Shown here: one piece after another, positions 45,941 through 57,690 of the stretch | Layout of the letters: every line of letters starts with the position of its first letter | Position numbering within the stretch: the stretch's first letter is position 1 | Source: Hermodice carunculata | Taxonomy: Eukaryota; Annelida; Polychaeta; Eunicida; Amphinomidae | NCBI GenBank assembly: GCA_964020975.1 | Contig: OZ026612.1 | Coordinates: forward strand, 49,298,943 to 49,362,942 | Length of the DNA stretch: 64,000 bases | Direction: 5' to 3' | The notes under the pieces: model-generated | What the model saw: only the letters and a program-made list of their open reading frames with translations | Told to the model about the DNA's origin: nothing | The model's database searches: none | Made by a program: the position numbers and the translations under genes

Positions 45941-48414
45941 TTTTCTTTGTATTTTAATCCAAACAAATGGACACATGAATATCTATAAGGAATTGTCATT
46001 GTAATTTAGCCTGCCATTACAGCCCTCGATTGTGAAGCAATGTTGCCTAGTTTGACTCACTCCCGTATCTGCCCATGGTTTTACCAATATTTTAATCCAG
46101 ACTACATTGTATGCTTTCACTGGTTTGCGTATTATCGTAATTATTGATATAAACCATGAATACATACATGTATAACTTTTCCAATCAGCCCATTTTTGCC
46201 CCACAACCTTATTGCCTGATAAGTAGTGTAATCGTCATGTCTATGTATGAATCAGGTATCGTGGTTTACTGAAAGGTCTCTATTACAGGCTTGCAGAACC
46301 AAGTTGGATATGACCCAGAATCCCTTGCTGTGGCTTTCAGTACTCAAAAAATAACCGCAGCAAACATCAATGTAAATGAGCACTGGGGAATTGAAAATAT
46401 ATTGTGATTTTTTTTTTTTTTTTTTGAGACAGTGGATATGAGTGTTTCCCATTTTTGTTTAGCTGTGTGGTGCTGAAGGTTGCCAGTTCAAGACCTGGGT
46501 ATTCTGTGGTCAATAAAAACACCCACACATGCAAAAAATGGGATCTTTATATTTAGATATGTACTGATCTTGTCAAAGTGTATTGTTGCAACCCAAATAG
46601 AAACAATAAGTGAACTGCATTGTCGCCTAAGGATCATAATGTCATATTTGCCTCAATGTTTCAGCAGATACAATCAATTATATAATGCTGAGAAGACAAC
46701 AAAAAGTATGCATTGGTCAAGGAAACTGATGAGCTGATTGGCATCATGACCCAGCCAAAGGAGTTCTGCAGAAGTAAGGGTGGAAGTGCATAGTCAAACT
46801 TGCCCTTGCACCAACCTCTCTTAAGTGCCTACCTCCAGTATTTGACAAGGTCATTGCTCTCCCAGAAATTGTTTTACACCTGTCTTAATGGCCTGCTTGT
46901 CTGACGCACCCAGTGCCTGGCATTTTTAGGTCCCAACAGTCAAAAAAAGAAAAAACAAACAAACTTTAGGTGATCTGTTGGCACTATCAAGGTTACAACT
47001 GTGAGACTGTCGCCATTGTAGATACCAAACTTACCCTTGTAATAACACTGAACTGCTCAATGATATAATTAGGGCAGATCAGGAGAACTGAGGCTGTTTT
47101 TCTACAATTAAGCGAGCATTGTGAGACATTTGCCTGTGGATTACTCTACTATGGCTTTTTCATATGTGCCCTTGGATTATTTTTGGAGACCCAAAGCTGC
47201 CATTTTGACCAGGTCCTGTGGGTGATCACTTAAGGGGCTAGTACACTTTACAACAATAAAATCAGAAAATGCTAGTTTTTGTTAAATATTATATTGTGTC
47301 TTCTACAAGTTTCATGTGAACCCATAAAAACTATGTATTTTATGATAGAATACATCTTGATAAATGTAAAACCAGCACAGATCTTTTGTAACTGTTCAGA
47401 CATTAAACTTAATTAGTTTTTAAGTTACAAATAAATTTTTCATATTTTGAGTGTAACAAAAATTAGCTCAAACACATTTCCAGATGAACACTTGCTTTTG
47501 ATCAAAATAGACAAAGCATATTGTTGGCTACAAAACAGTATCTCAAAATTTTCATAAAGGGTTTAGTTCATATGAAATGAAAAATGTATTCACTTGTTAA
47601 GCATATAAACAGTCCTAATTTTCTATTGCCATGTAAGTTAACAATCAGTTTAATTTTCCTCCGGATTTTGAGTCAAAATTTAGGAAAGGAGGCAAACACA
47701 AATTCTTGGGAAGGTACTGTCACCTGGAGGAGGGTATAATGCTGAATTAACAGCATGCAACTTTTATCCATTAAGATTAGGAGCTGGCATCTGATGCCCT
47801 TCCATTTAAATCTGCTTTTGTTCAGTCATTAAGAACTGCATGCTTTAAGTCAAATGCTTCCTGCATGCAATGTGTGCCTAAAGCGTATGGTAGAAAGCTG
47901 TTGACATAGTCATCAAGTCTCAAAGCAGCAATTTGATATTTTATTTTTAAAGTAATAAAAAAGTAAGTGTATTGTGGAATATGGATAAGCTTTCTTACAC
48001 AATCATTTTGTCATAGATTTACTACAAAGTAAGCTTCACTGTTTCTACCAGGATAATGATTGGAAATAGAAGATAGCTTAATGAAGCTTAAGCAGCAGAC
48101 ATGTATTTGTGCAATAACATGGCCACAGCTTGCACATTTTACTAAAATACTGTCATTTTTGAAGGAAAAATGTCAAGAGAAATACAATTGTAATTTCAAG
48201 GTGTGTATTTTGAAAATCCAAAAGAAAACACCCTGTATCATTAGATGAAATAGTACAATGTTCACACATATCCACTGTTTAAATCTCACTGGATGCTGAA
48301 AATTAACATATTCTTCAAATCCAAATGGATTATTTTCAGTAAATTCCCTCAAACTCTTCTCAGTTTCCCAGTGTACTATGACCAAGCATTGTATGATTAT
48401 CCTAACACCTTAAA
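45941..48414. other. 2.5 kb without a recognised gene
   Basis: Holds a T17 run near 46409 and a tRNA-like piece near 46458-46520 (TAGCTGTGTGGTGCT, then AGTTCAAGACC) that may be SINE-derived. Frames up to 85 codons (46480-46737 +) lack known motifs. AT-rich with 'tacaacaataaaat' text around 47250-47700. Confidence 0.45.
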
Positions 48415-48658
48415 TTAACTCTTTCAGTGCCAATCACGTCTAAAGTCAATCTACTTTTAAGTCAAACTATTCTGAATTTTCATTAGGATCCCAGATTTGC
48501 ATTTCTCGTCTCGTCAAAAGAAGTACCGGTATGCCTATAGTTCCAGAGAAAACACTCCAGGTCAACAGCTTTTCTCGGTGCACATTGGGCGCAGTGGGCC
48601 CAATGCGCACTGAGAAAAGCTGTTGACCGAGTCTAACATTTGGCACTGAAAGAGTTCA
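48415..48658 (+). mobile_element. TTAA MITE family B (copy 2)
   Basis: Ends CTCTTTCAGTGCCAATCACG and TTTGGCACTGAAAGAG, with TTAA at the left and TTCA at the right. Hairpin at 48561-48627 (GTCAACAGCTTTTCTCGGTG / CACTGAGAAAAGCTGTTGAC) with GGGCCCAATGCGC in the loop side. Confidence 0.93.
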
Positions 48659-49679
48659 AACCCCAGCACTAATTAAAAAAAAAAAAGTCAATACTCCTGG
48701 TCTTCAAAGCATGACTAAATGTGCACATTGAAAACTAATACACATAAAATTACCTGAACACTTGTTGCTGTTAATATCCTTTATTTTTTTAATAGGATTG
48801 GAAAAATAGCCCAGGGCTAATTCAAATTCGTCTCCTTGTGTAGGTACACAATAGCATACCATTTGTGAGCCATACATAGTAGGGCAAAAAAAAATAGTAT
48901 AAAAAACACATTACCAGTGGGAAGAAAAGAAGTCAGTCTGAGTATAAGAATACAAATTTTGTTTCAGCATGGCACATAGAGATCGGCTAAAATATGCAGA
49001 CATAAGCATATGCCAAAACTTCGTGAGATATAGGTGAACTTACAACATTGTAATTCCAAACATTCAAACTGCTCATGTAACTACCATTATAACCAGTATC
49101 ATCTCCCCGTAGAAGGGATTGAAACCTCAATGTGCTGACAATATATTTTCTTGTATCTATTATAGAACAATGGTAACATATGTAGCAGAGTGGGGACCTG
49201 TTCTTGCTTATTATGTTGCTAGGCAACAGAACTATGCTTCCACCATGAGGAAGGCACTTCCAGCAATTTTTTAACTAGAAGATCTGAAAATCACACTTTT
49301 TCTGCTACATATGTATACAAAAGAACAATTCTTAATATTTTAAATGACTTTTTGTGGTTTGAACTACATGAAGGGCTTTTCTTAGGCTTTTTCTTAGATT
49401 GCTACCATGTACATTTTATCACCCAAACACATTTTGCCCTGCTAAATGCATGAATGTGCCCTCCTTCAGGACAGTTCCTTGTTGCAGGATAGGGGGCAGC
49501 ACATTTTCTTTATGAATACATCCTATTGTTATGTACCCAGACGTGGATGCTGATTGTTATGATTTATGTATATGTACACAGTGATTGTATTTTCTGTATT
49601 ATGACATGACATGTCTGTGTATTGGTATTATTTTGATATACTCTGACCTTTCCCGTAAAGTCATGAATATAGTCCTTAT
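48659..49679. other. No gene recognised
   Basis: A 79-codon minus frame (48987-49226) only. Confidence 0.45.
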
Positions 49680-49863
49680 TACAGTAGTTCCTCTCATGAA
49701 AGACCACTCCTTTGGGAGACCACCTCCTTTGAGAGACCACAGTTGTTAGGTCTTTCTGTAGTACTTTTCATGTTATTTATACCTCCTTTGAGGGACCACC
49801 TGCTTTATGTGACCACCTTTTGGGTGGCACTAGGGGCGGTCTCTCAAAGGAGGGACTACTGTA
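49680..49863. mobile_element. TA-flanked MITE, family TA-1 variant
   Basis: CAGTAGTTCCTCTCATGAAA at the left and TCTCAAAGGAGGGACTACTG at the right, with TA at both ends. The interior repeats GAGACCACC and 'cctttgagagaccac' four times. Confidence 0.9.
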
Positions 49864-50109
49864 ACCTAAAATGGGTGGTATTCATGATGGTGACATTAAA
49901 TTGTTTTAATGGGAGCCTTGTAGGACAATTCAAATTTACTTGGTGGAATCCAACACTACATTTTTGTGTGAACCAGTTAATTTGTATGTTTGAGTAGCTT
50001 AATAAAGGACTTCCTGAGTCCGGAATGCATTTATATGTGTATACAAATAAACAAGTGAGCTCAAAGACGTAAGGCACTCTATAACTGTACCAATCTAGCT
50101 TGCAAGGCA

Positions 50110-50349
50110 TTAACCCTTTCCTCCTCAAACCAGCCAAAACCGGCTGGTGGTCAAATGTCGTCTGCTCCAGTGTTTTCAACTAATTTCAACAGTTATGAAA
50201 AACAATTTGAATGAGAAATGTACATGAGACTTATCAAGATCACATGCCCCAGGTCAACAGCTTTCCTTGGCATGGGTTGGGTACTTAGTGCCCAACCCAT
50301 GCCAAGGAAAGCTGTTGACTCAGTCTTAATTCAAGGGGGAAAGGGTTAA
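50110..50349 (+). mobile_element. TTAA MITE family A, best-preserved copy
   Basis: 240 bp with perfect TTAA at both ends and ends CCCTTTCCTCCTCAAA / TTCAAGGGGGAAAGGG. The hairpin at 50253-50319 pairs over about 31 bp per arm around GTACTTAGTG. A good reference for the family. Confidence 0.96.
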
Positions 50350-50591
50350 AATGAAATCACTTTACACATGTATAATACATGCTCATTAATGTTACATAAA
50401 GTTTGACAATTTATACACACAGAACCGTCATGATATGTAATCAGTGGTTTGATTTATACCTACATTTTTTTGTTGAAGGTTTTCACTCTCTGCCCAGTCC
50501 TGCTCAGTAGGCATACAAGATTTACAGTTTTGATGTGACATGTATTTGTGCTGCATTGTTTGCTTAGAGAAGTGGGGCATTTTTTTCCTCA

Positions 50592-50790
50592 TACTGTCAA
50601 TATACGTATTTTCATGTGTATAAATTTTCATGCTTTTAGGATTTCAGGCATTTAACAGAAGTTTAAATTTCACCACATTAGACATATTTCCTGTGAAACC
50701 TATAGTTAAATATATAATATTTCATTGTGTTTTATTTTCATGTTTTTGTGGCATCAGTGAAATAAGTTAAATTAAGTTGAATTTACAGTA
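50592..50790. mobile_element. TA-flanked MITE, family TA-3 (copy 2)
   Basis: Left end TACTGTCAATATACGTATTT, right end TTGAATTTACAGTA. Interior 'tttttgtggcatcagtgaaataagttaa' as in copy 1. Confidence 0.85.
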
Positions 50791-51869
50791 TGCAAGTTTT
50801 ATCAATTAGCAGATTGTGATCCAGTAGATATTAAATTATATGAGAAACACTATGGAAAGGACACAATCTCATGAATTTCTTCAAACTGATCCAATCCTTT
50901 CACATACAGTAGTATCCAGGGCTGTCCACAGGCTAGTTAAGCACAGTGGTCCACCCTGCTATAATCTGGGAACTCCTACAATAACTCCCACCCCCACCCC
51001 CGATGTCTGACTCTCTTGCTAGACACAGTCTTCATTCATGAAAATAGGTTATATTTTTACATTAATTGCTCAAATTTATGTTCCTAGCACTTTAAAGTTA
51101 TTCGAAAGTGTATTGTCGGGTACTTTTTACCAATATTAAGTTGTTCGGGTGAATTGAAATGTTTTGTAATGTAGCAGGCGCTTAATACCAATTTAACATA
51201 TGATTTTTGACTACCCTACCAAAATATTTTGTTGAGAAGAATGGTACCAATCAATGGTAAGACCAGTCATGATGGACTTATTGTATTTGGTGATGGGCTA
51301 TAATGGGATGGAAGGGTCTTAATTTTACTTTATTTTATTTCATTTTGTTTTATTTATGTAATTTTTTTTGTTTGTTTGTTTGTTTGTTTGTTTTTAATTT
51401 TTTTTTATTTACCTGAGGTGAGTGCATGGTGGCAATTAGGCACATTTTAGTATAATGTTGCCACTTTCACAGCTGGCATATAGGGCTCCCAAGTGTGGAA
51501 ACTAACACTGTAATCCACACACAGAAAGCAAGAAACAGGAGTTTGCCAGTGAAAGTGTAAGTGACTGGCTGGCTTCATACAGGCGTTAAAAAAAAAACAT
51601 AAATTATTGGACCAGGATATTTGGAGCTATATTCCCTTGGCTGTGTTCTTGGAGCCAACACTGTTTGCAGACATGATACAGGTTTTTCTGTTGTGAACCA
51701 ATAACTTTATGACTATAACTGAGAACTACAATTATGCCAGATCAGCTTGACTGAAGGGAACAGCTGGGAACTTGGTAACAAACCTTTTAGGAGTTTCTTT
51801 GAAGAATGTTTCATAGCTGAAGTGCTATGCAGCTGAGACCAGACTGTTGCACATGGAGGAAAGCTCCGT
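50791..51869. other. No gene recognised; T-rich tract
   Basis: (TTTG)n and T-runs at 51361-51410; otherwise unique-looking. Confidence 0.5.
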
Positions 51870-52235
51870 GTGTAACATGTATAATGTATCTATTAAACAC
51901 CATGTATAACATGTATAATGTATCTATTAAACACCATGTATAACATGTATAATGTATCTATTGAGCAGAATGTATAACATGTATAATGTATCTATTGAGC
52001 ACCATGTATAATGTATCTATTGAGCAGAATGTATAACATGTATAATGTATCTATTGAGCACCATGTATGACATGTATAATGTATCTATTGAGCACCATGT
52101 ATAACATGTATATGTACCTATATGTATCTGTAAAGCACATGTATGGTGTATAATATTCAGCATTATGCATACAGTGTATAATGTAGCTATTAAGCACCTT
52201 GTATAACGTGTAATGTATGGATCTATTAAGCACTA
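51870..52235. repeat. Minisatellite of about 35 bp
   Basis: About ten units of ACCATGTATAACATGTATAA then TGTATCTATTGAGC, some shortened by one ACATGTATA block. Later units are more diverged. Confidence 0.93.
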
Positions 52236-53106
52236 TGTAAAAGGTATAATGGATCTATAAAGCCCCAAACTCAAGTCAGCAGCACTCTTCTTGGTGGATG
52301 TCCGTATGTATAGTTTGTATCATGTACATGTATGCATTCAATATGTGTTCTGGGTATCAGAATACAACTACATTCTTCTACATCAACAGGCTGCTAATTG
52401 GCAAATTCATGCTGTCACTACATGGGAAATTTTAATTTATTCAGAGACTTGGGCTAATGCATGCAATGGACCAACAAAGAATGAATCCAGACCAAGCTGT
52501 GTGATACCTTCAGCTGGAACCTGGGATTGAACATATTAAAAGTCAGCATGTGGTAACCCACATTCAAACTTCAAAGTGGTTTTTATGCAGAGGTGGTTTT
52601 TATTCTTGAACTGTACACATACACTGCTCTGTTTACATTAAATGATAATTACTATTTTACCAATGGGTTGGTCTAGTTTGTGAAATATTATTTTTTTTTC
52701 TCGTGCGGTTTAAACCTTGCGACACTTACATTCAAACAAGACAGAACCACCTGTTCACCCGGAGTATACATGCATGCATACATGATGTGTGGTCCCAGGT
52801 GAGCACCAGGTACTTTGGGATGCTGAAACGCCTGTATGTACTGGAACAGTGACATCAGATGCAATCTAATCTGTCCTTGTAAAAAAACCCACAAACATGA
52901 AAAATATGTTGGTACTGTCTGTTTCCAGGTATACCATAGTGTAGATATTCTTGGTTTGGGTAAGTGTCAGTGCAAACGTCTGGAAGCACCTCTGATGTTG
53001 CACAACAAAAGGAATGAAAGGATCATATGTGCACATGAAACCCGAGAATGCACCCATGCTGTACTTAAATATATACAGATGTGTGTTCCCACAGCATTTC
53101 CGGGTC
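52236..53106. other. No gene recognised
   Basis: A 138-codon plus frame (52836-53252) runs from here into the next MITE. It is cysteine-rich by chance and has no recognised spacing pattern. Confidence 0.45.
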
Positions 53107-53308
53107 TTAATTGTTTTTCTGGTCAGAACAAGGCTTCGTCAGTAGCTTTCTTGGTGGGAGGTGGACATATTGCCAACCAGTACCAAGGAAAGCTGTTGAC
53201 TTGGGGCATGTATTGTGAAAGGTGTTACTTCCATTGTATGAGCAGAGCATGAAATTTAGATAAAAACATTAATGCAGCCTACGGTAGATCAGGGATAGAA
53301 AGGGTTAA
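53107..53308 (-). mobile_element. TTAA MITE family A, diverged
   Basis: TTAA at 53107-53110 and 53305-53308. Hairpin remnants TCAGTAGCTTTCTTGGTGGG / CCAAGGAAAGCTGTTGAC; the body is largely unrecognisable. Confidence 0.7.
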
Positions 53309-53752
53309 CTTGCAGAATATCTCCTGGCATATATCTCTAAGCACATGTAGGCATCTTTATTTCAGTCCGATAAAAAGTGGTACTTTATGACCAGAGATAC
53401 CATATCATTGGAGCAATCCAGATTTTTTTTCTTCAGGCAGGTAGACACTCACATGAAGGTTGACCTTTCAAGTGCTGCCAGAGAGATATGTCCTGTAGGC
53501 TTCGCAGAGGATAAGATTCAGTTTAAACTATTATAATCAGTGTATTTTTTATGTTTGGAATGAGACAGACTCGAACTTGCAACCTTTGGCACCAGTCGCC
53601 TATGACTGTTATCTTCCAATAAATGCAGTGAAGATGAAAACTAATGGAAAACTTTTTTTTTTTTCCCTTTATGACATAAGAGACAGATAATTTTTCCTAG
53701 TTCACCAACACAAGTTTTTCACTGGATGACACTAGAAAGAACATGAATTCAA
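53309..53752. other. No gene; possible SINE trace
   Basis: Minus-strand text GCAAGTTCGAGTCTG near 53570 is B-box-like, in a tRNA-like setting with no clear A box. Confidence 0.35.
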
Positions 53753-53935
53753 TACAGTGGTCCCTGTCTTGAGAGGCCGCCCGAAAGGGTGGTGAAAATG
53801 TGGTGTATCAAAACTGGTGGTCTTTCATTAGAGGTATAATAACATGGAAAAGATAGCACAGTGTTAGGATAGAGTGGTCTTAAAAAGATATGTGGTCTCT
53901 CATTGGTGGGGTCTCTCAAGATAGGTACCACTGTA
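53753..53935. mobile_element. TA-flanked MITE, family TA-1 (diverged)
   Basis: CAGTGGTCCCTGTCTTGAGA at the left, TCTCAAGATAGGTACCACTG at the right, with TA at both ends. Confidence 0.88.
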
Positions 53936-54724
53936 TTTAGTTGGGAGTGATTCTCTGAAGGGAACGAGAAGTGCTGCTGCCACCAGGTGGCTAACTGCAT
54001 GTTAAATATATGCAGGGGCAGACCAGTATGCATAATCTCTTGTCAGCTCAAGTGGGTAACACATCAACCAATGTCACCCTGACCGGCATGCCTGGCCCAA
54101 AGACAGGCATGAAAGAAAAGCTAATTATCACATGACCATTGTAGGATGACATCACAGCTAAAGAGCCTACCCAGGAAGTACAAAGTGGCCCACTTTTTCT
54201 GCCCATGTCCAATTACCTTTAATTTTAAAGCATAATCAGTATGTTGTACAGATGTCATGTCAAAGTGTATTTTTATACATATTACTATGATGAACAGACA
54301 GTTATAATATGCACAATTTTATTCTTTTTGTGAGATTCATCTTTTATCATTTTTGTTTGAGATGATACTTTTGAGAGAAGGGACAGGGGTCAGACTCCCA
54401 ACCCCTTTTGGTCCATTGGTTAGGGAGAAAGATTATGGGTCCAGTGAAGCGTGATACAATGTAGTGCCCAGGCCATTCATTCATCATGCGTGCACAGAGG
54501 TCATTAGGCGTAATATGAATTGATTTATACCACAATTTTGTTATCTGAATGATAAGTTTGCTGATCAATTTATGATGAATTTGCATGCAGTGCTTATCAT
54601 TTGCACTTAGAGTAGGGAAAGTACAAATCAATTCTGGATTAGTTAATTGTGCAAGTAATTGATAAGAGATACGGATAGGGCATTAATACGTAATAAGAAT
54701 ACACAAAACGTTATGTCATGCATC
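53936..54724. other. No gene recognised
   Basis: Frames of up to 94 codons on the minus strand; none recognised. Confidence 0.45.
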
Positions 54725-54964
54725 TTAACCCTTTCCCACCCAAATTGTTCGTAAGTGATCAGATGTAAATTGTTATCTGCCTCAATGTTTTTACCTAAAT
54801 TTCTCACTATTAGAAAACTTTTTGCTGAGATTTGTGTGTAAGACCATTCATGATTGCACGCCCTGGGTCAATAGCTTTCCTTGGCATTTGTCAGGTGCAA
54901 TGTGCTCAATCTAAGCCCAGGAAAGCTATTGACTCGGGTCATACTCTGACCAGGAATGGGTTGG
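54725..54964 (+). mobile_element. TTAA MITE family A' (diverged sister of A)
   Basis: Ends CCCTTTCCCACCCAAATT and CCAGGAATGGG, with TTAA at the left and TTGG at the right. Hairpin at 54867-54933 (GTCAATAGCTTTCCTTGGCA / AGGAAAGCTATTGAC). The body differs from A more than A copies differ from each other. Confidence 0.85.
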
Positions 54965-55002
54965 CTCTCTCACAGTCAGCAGCCTATCTCCGCATGTGTT
55001 GG

Positions 55003-55138
55003 CAGGGCCAGAATTTTGGCGAGAATCCGAGAATCCATTCTCGTAAAGATTTTCTTAAACTTGTCTTTCTTTAAAAAGAAAACTAATTGACAAAAATCCA
55101 AATAGATTCTCTCAAAATTTTGCGAAATTCTGGCCCTG
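55003..55138. mobile_element. Short MITE with CAGGGCCAGAATTT ends
   Basis: 14-bp perfect inverted ends CAGGGCCAGAATTT / AAATTCTGGCCCTG; GTTGG is repeated directly at 54998-55002 and 55139-55143. An inner hairpin CGAGAAT ... ATTCTCG lies beside the left end. The CAGGG start suggests hAT, but a 5-bp duplication does not fit hAT's 8 bp. Confidence 0.82.
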
Positions 55139-55238
55139 GTTGGGGTGCATCATGCACAGAGTGTGCTTAGGAAAGCTGTTGTCCTGGACCAGTCTTATAC
55201 TCTCTTGTGGTCTCTGCACTTGTAGGTATGCTGGTGCT

Positions 55239-55478
55239 TTAACCCTTTCCCCCTTAAAACGGCCAAAACCGGCTGGTGGTCAAATGTCGCCTGCTTCAGC
55301 ATTTTCAACTGATTTCAACAGCAATGAAAAACAATTTGACTGAGAATTTAAGATGAGACTTGTCAGGACAACATGACCCAGGTCAACAGCTTTTCTCGGC
55401 ATGGGTTGGGCACTAAGTGCCCAACACATTCTGAGGAAAGCTGTTGACTCTGTCTTAATTCAAGGGGGAAAGGGTTAA
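55239..55478 (+). mobile_element. TTAA MITE family A, inserted in family B
   Basis: 240 bp, TTAA at both ends, hairpin at 55382-55448. The flanks GGTATGCTGGTGCT and TGAAAAGTCAC join into family B text when the copy is removed. Confidence 0.96.
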
Positions 55479-55570
55479 TGAAAAGTCACTTTACAAAGAA
55501 TATGAAGCTAGTATCCTTATGTCAATTCAGAGCTTGTCGACTTTCATCAAATTGGCAATGAAAGGGTCAA

Positions 55571-57084
55571 ACTACTTCCTGTACATGGTGAGCAGTTAAT
55601 CATGTTTTCCACTCTGCACATGCGTGATAAGTTTGGGGGAGAAGAATCTTAAGATTGGAACTTCATTTGGAACTGACCTCTCAAGTGGTAATTTGTTCAT
55701 TTATGCCACAGTATATATAAAAAAAATACAGCAACAGAATCAGCTGTCAGAAATGCTTTGCCTAGAGTCATTTTAATTGGTCAGTGGCTGGCAGCGAGTC
55801 ATCTTTAAGGCCTTTGTCTGCCATGCGGTCAGAGGCCTTGACCTATCGAGTTGGTAAAAGCTGCATTCTGACAAATTATTTGTCAGCATTGTCAGCCAAT
55901 GAAATAGGAACCCATCCACCATGCTTTGGGTCAGATCTGCATGACAGAAGAGAAATAAGAACCAATCAAACCATAGCTTTCAAAGCTCATTTGGCACTGA
56001 AGTCAGTCATGTGACTTGTGTAGTGCTGAAATGGCAGAAAAAAGGCCATTGGAAGCAGCGAACTAAGAAGTCCTGGGAGGGGTTATTCCCCATATATTGC
56101 TATACAGATAGGCACAGTGAGAAAGACCCCTTGTTTTCAACAGAAGCATTCCCAAAGACCCATGCTGTATGAGTTTATGTTCTCCCCAAGACCTGCTGTT
56201 TAAAAAAACAAAAACAAAACAAAACTGCAATTTCTCAAAGACCTTGTCTGCTTAGGAGACAAGCAGAATGGAGAAGTTTATCAATATGTAAAGGGAGACT
56301 TCAAACCATATCATTCCATCAATAAAATCGTGTCGCCAGTGCTTGCCAATGTTAGTTTCCAAAGATCCCCCCCTCCTCCTTTATTCATTCAGCTCTTGCT
56401 GGGTCTACATTCCATGCCCTAGATGGAGCTAGCCAACCTACAACTTTTTATAGAAAGTTCTCCACCCCCAGCCCAGGGGTGGGGGTGGGATCGTGAGAAG
56501 TTTATTGAGAAGTTTGGGTTGGCAAAGTTAATAGAGATTCAGATCAATACATCACAAAATGTTGTTGTCAAGAAGGATGTTTTTTCATTAGGACAGGAAC
56601 AGGGAGTGGAAAATCACTATGCCACCAAGCATCGCCCATGTTTGCACAGATAATGACAGGCAACGGCATGGTTGTGGCAGTCGTTTTTGCTACTGGTGGG
56701 CATTATGAAGAAACAGGTCCAACAACTGACTGCTTTGGGTTACAGAGCTGGGGAGGAGAAATGTGGATGCAGGTAGAGGATGCCAAGCCCAGGAAGCTGG
56801 CCTTTATATGAGGCATGAATGTATTTAAGCAGTAAAACACATTTATAGAAAGAGCTAAATGACTAATGCAAGTAGCCGTGGCCTTTAGGAGGCAAATTCC
56901 ACTGGTTTCAATGCTACTGCATCTCATTGGGAACCACATGTATTGGGGGGGGGGGGGGGGGAGGGAACATGTGACTTATTTTTATACTATGTTCATCTAT
57001 TGTGGTTATAAAGTCATTTGTGCCCAAAAAATATATAGAAAGTTTAGAAAAAAATTTATGCATCACATCTCTTATTTTCTGTAG
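55571..57084. other. 1.5 kb without a recognised gene
   Basis: 55890-56020 has an AGCCAATGAAA, a CCAATCAAACC and a CATGTGAC box that could be promoter-like, but no coding exon follows. Frames of 76 codons (55784-56014, 56423-56653) are unrecognised. A G17 tract lies at 56945-56961. Confidence 0.4.
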
Positions 57085-57266
57085 TAGAGTGGTCCCCCTT
57101 TTATAAGGCCCCTCTCACCAGAGGCCACCCCTCTTGAAAGGCCAGCATTCTTGTGCAGAAATTATGGTATTTCCAGTATATTCTCTCCCTCAAGAGAGGC
57201 CACCCCTGTTATAAGGCCACATTCTGGCTGCATTTGGGGTGGCCTTATAAGAGGGAGACCACTGTA
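57085..57266. mobile_element. TA-flanked MITE, family TA-1
   Basis: GAGTGGTCCCCCTTTTATAA at the left, TTATAAGAGGGAGACCACTG at the right, with TA at both ends; interior GAGGCCACCCCTCTT repeats. Confidence 0.92.
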
Positions 57267-57690
57267 TACACCTTCACATAACATTGAAATACTTGCCTCA
57301 CAGCAGGAAGCGATAGGGTGAGAGGTGGCAAACAGATGGAAGGAGACTATTGTGAGATTTGCAGGGATTACATTTAATGGCTTTGTGCATAAATGTAGGT
57401 ACTGACGCATATGTTGATATATACTTTTCGTTTTCGCTTTGTTTTCACTTGAAAAGTACTAGCCTTGGTACCTTTTGATTCTTAAGTCAGTTCATGGCCA
57501 TAATAGATTGCTTATATTCTCAGTTCAGTGTGTGTGTGTGTGGGGGGGGGGGGATACCTGTAAATCATTGTTGCAGAATTGATGATGGGTCTGAGTCACT
57601 CGCACAAACTTGTTGTTAGTTTGGGTGTGGGCCGACTTGGTGATGGATGGTGCTGGTTTCTTAGATTTCGATTTCTGGTCAAATATCTAG
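57267..57690. other. No gene recognised; G-run
   Basis: A (GT)n run leading into G12 at 57529-57553. Confidence 0.55.

Larger units (their letters stand above)
54961..55570 (-). mobile_element. TTAA MITE family B (copy 3) carrying two nested insertions
   Basis: Left end CTCTCTCACAGTCAGCAGCC abuts the A' copy at a shared TTGG. The text resumes at 55139 (GTGTGCTTAGGAAAGCTGTT), breaks at 55239, and resumes at 55479 (TGAAAAGTCACTTTACAAAG), ending CAATGAAAGGG and TCAA at 55567-55570. Without the two inserts the length is about 229 bp, as expected for B. Confidence 0.85.

Noticed and set aside
52836-53252. Cysteine-rich 138-codon frame
   Set aside because: Its 3' third is a decayed TTAA MITE, and the cysteines show no conserved spacing.
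55880-56030. Promoter with CCAAT-like boxes before an ATG
   Set aside because: The reading frame after that ATG stops after 11 codons and no exon is recognisable.
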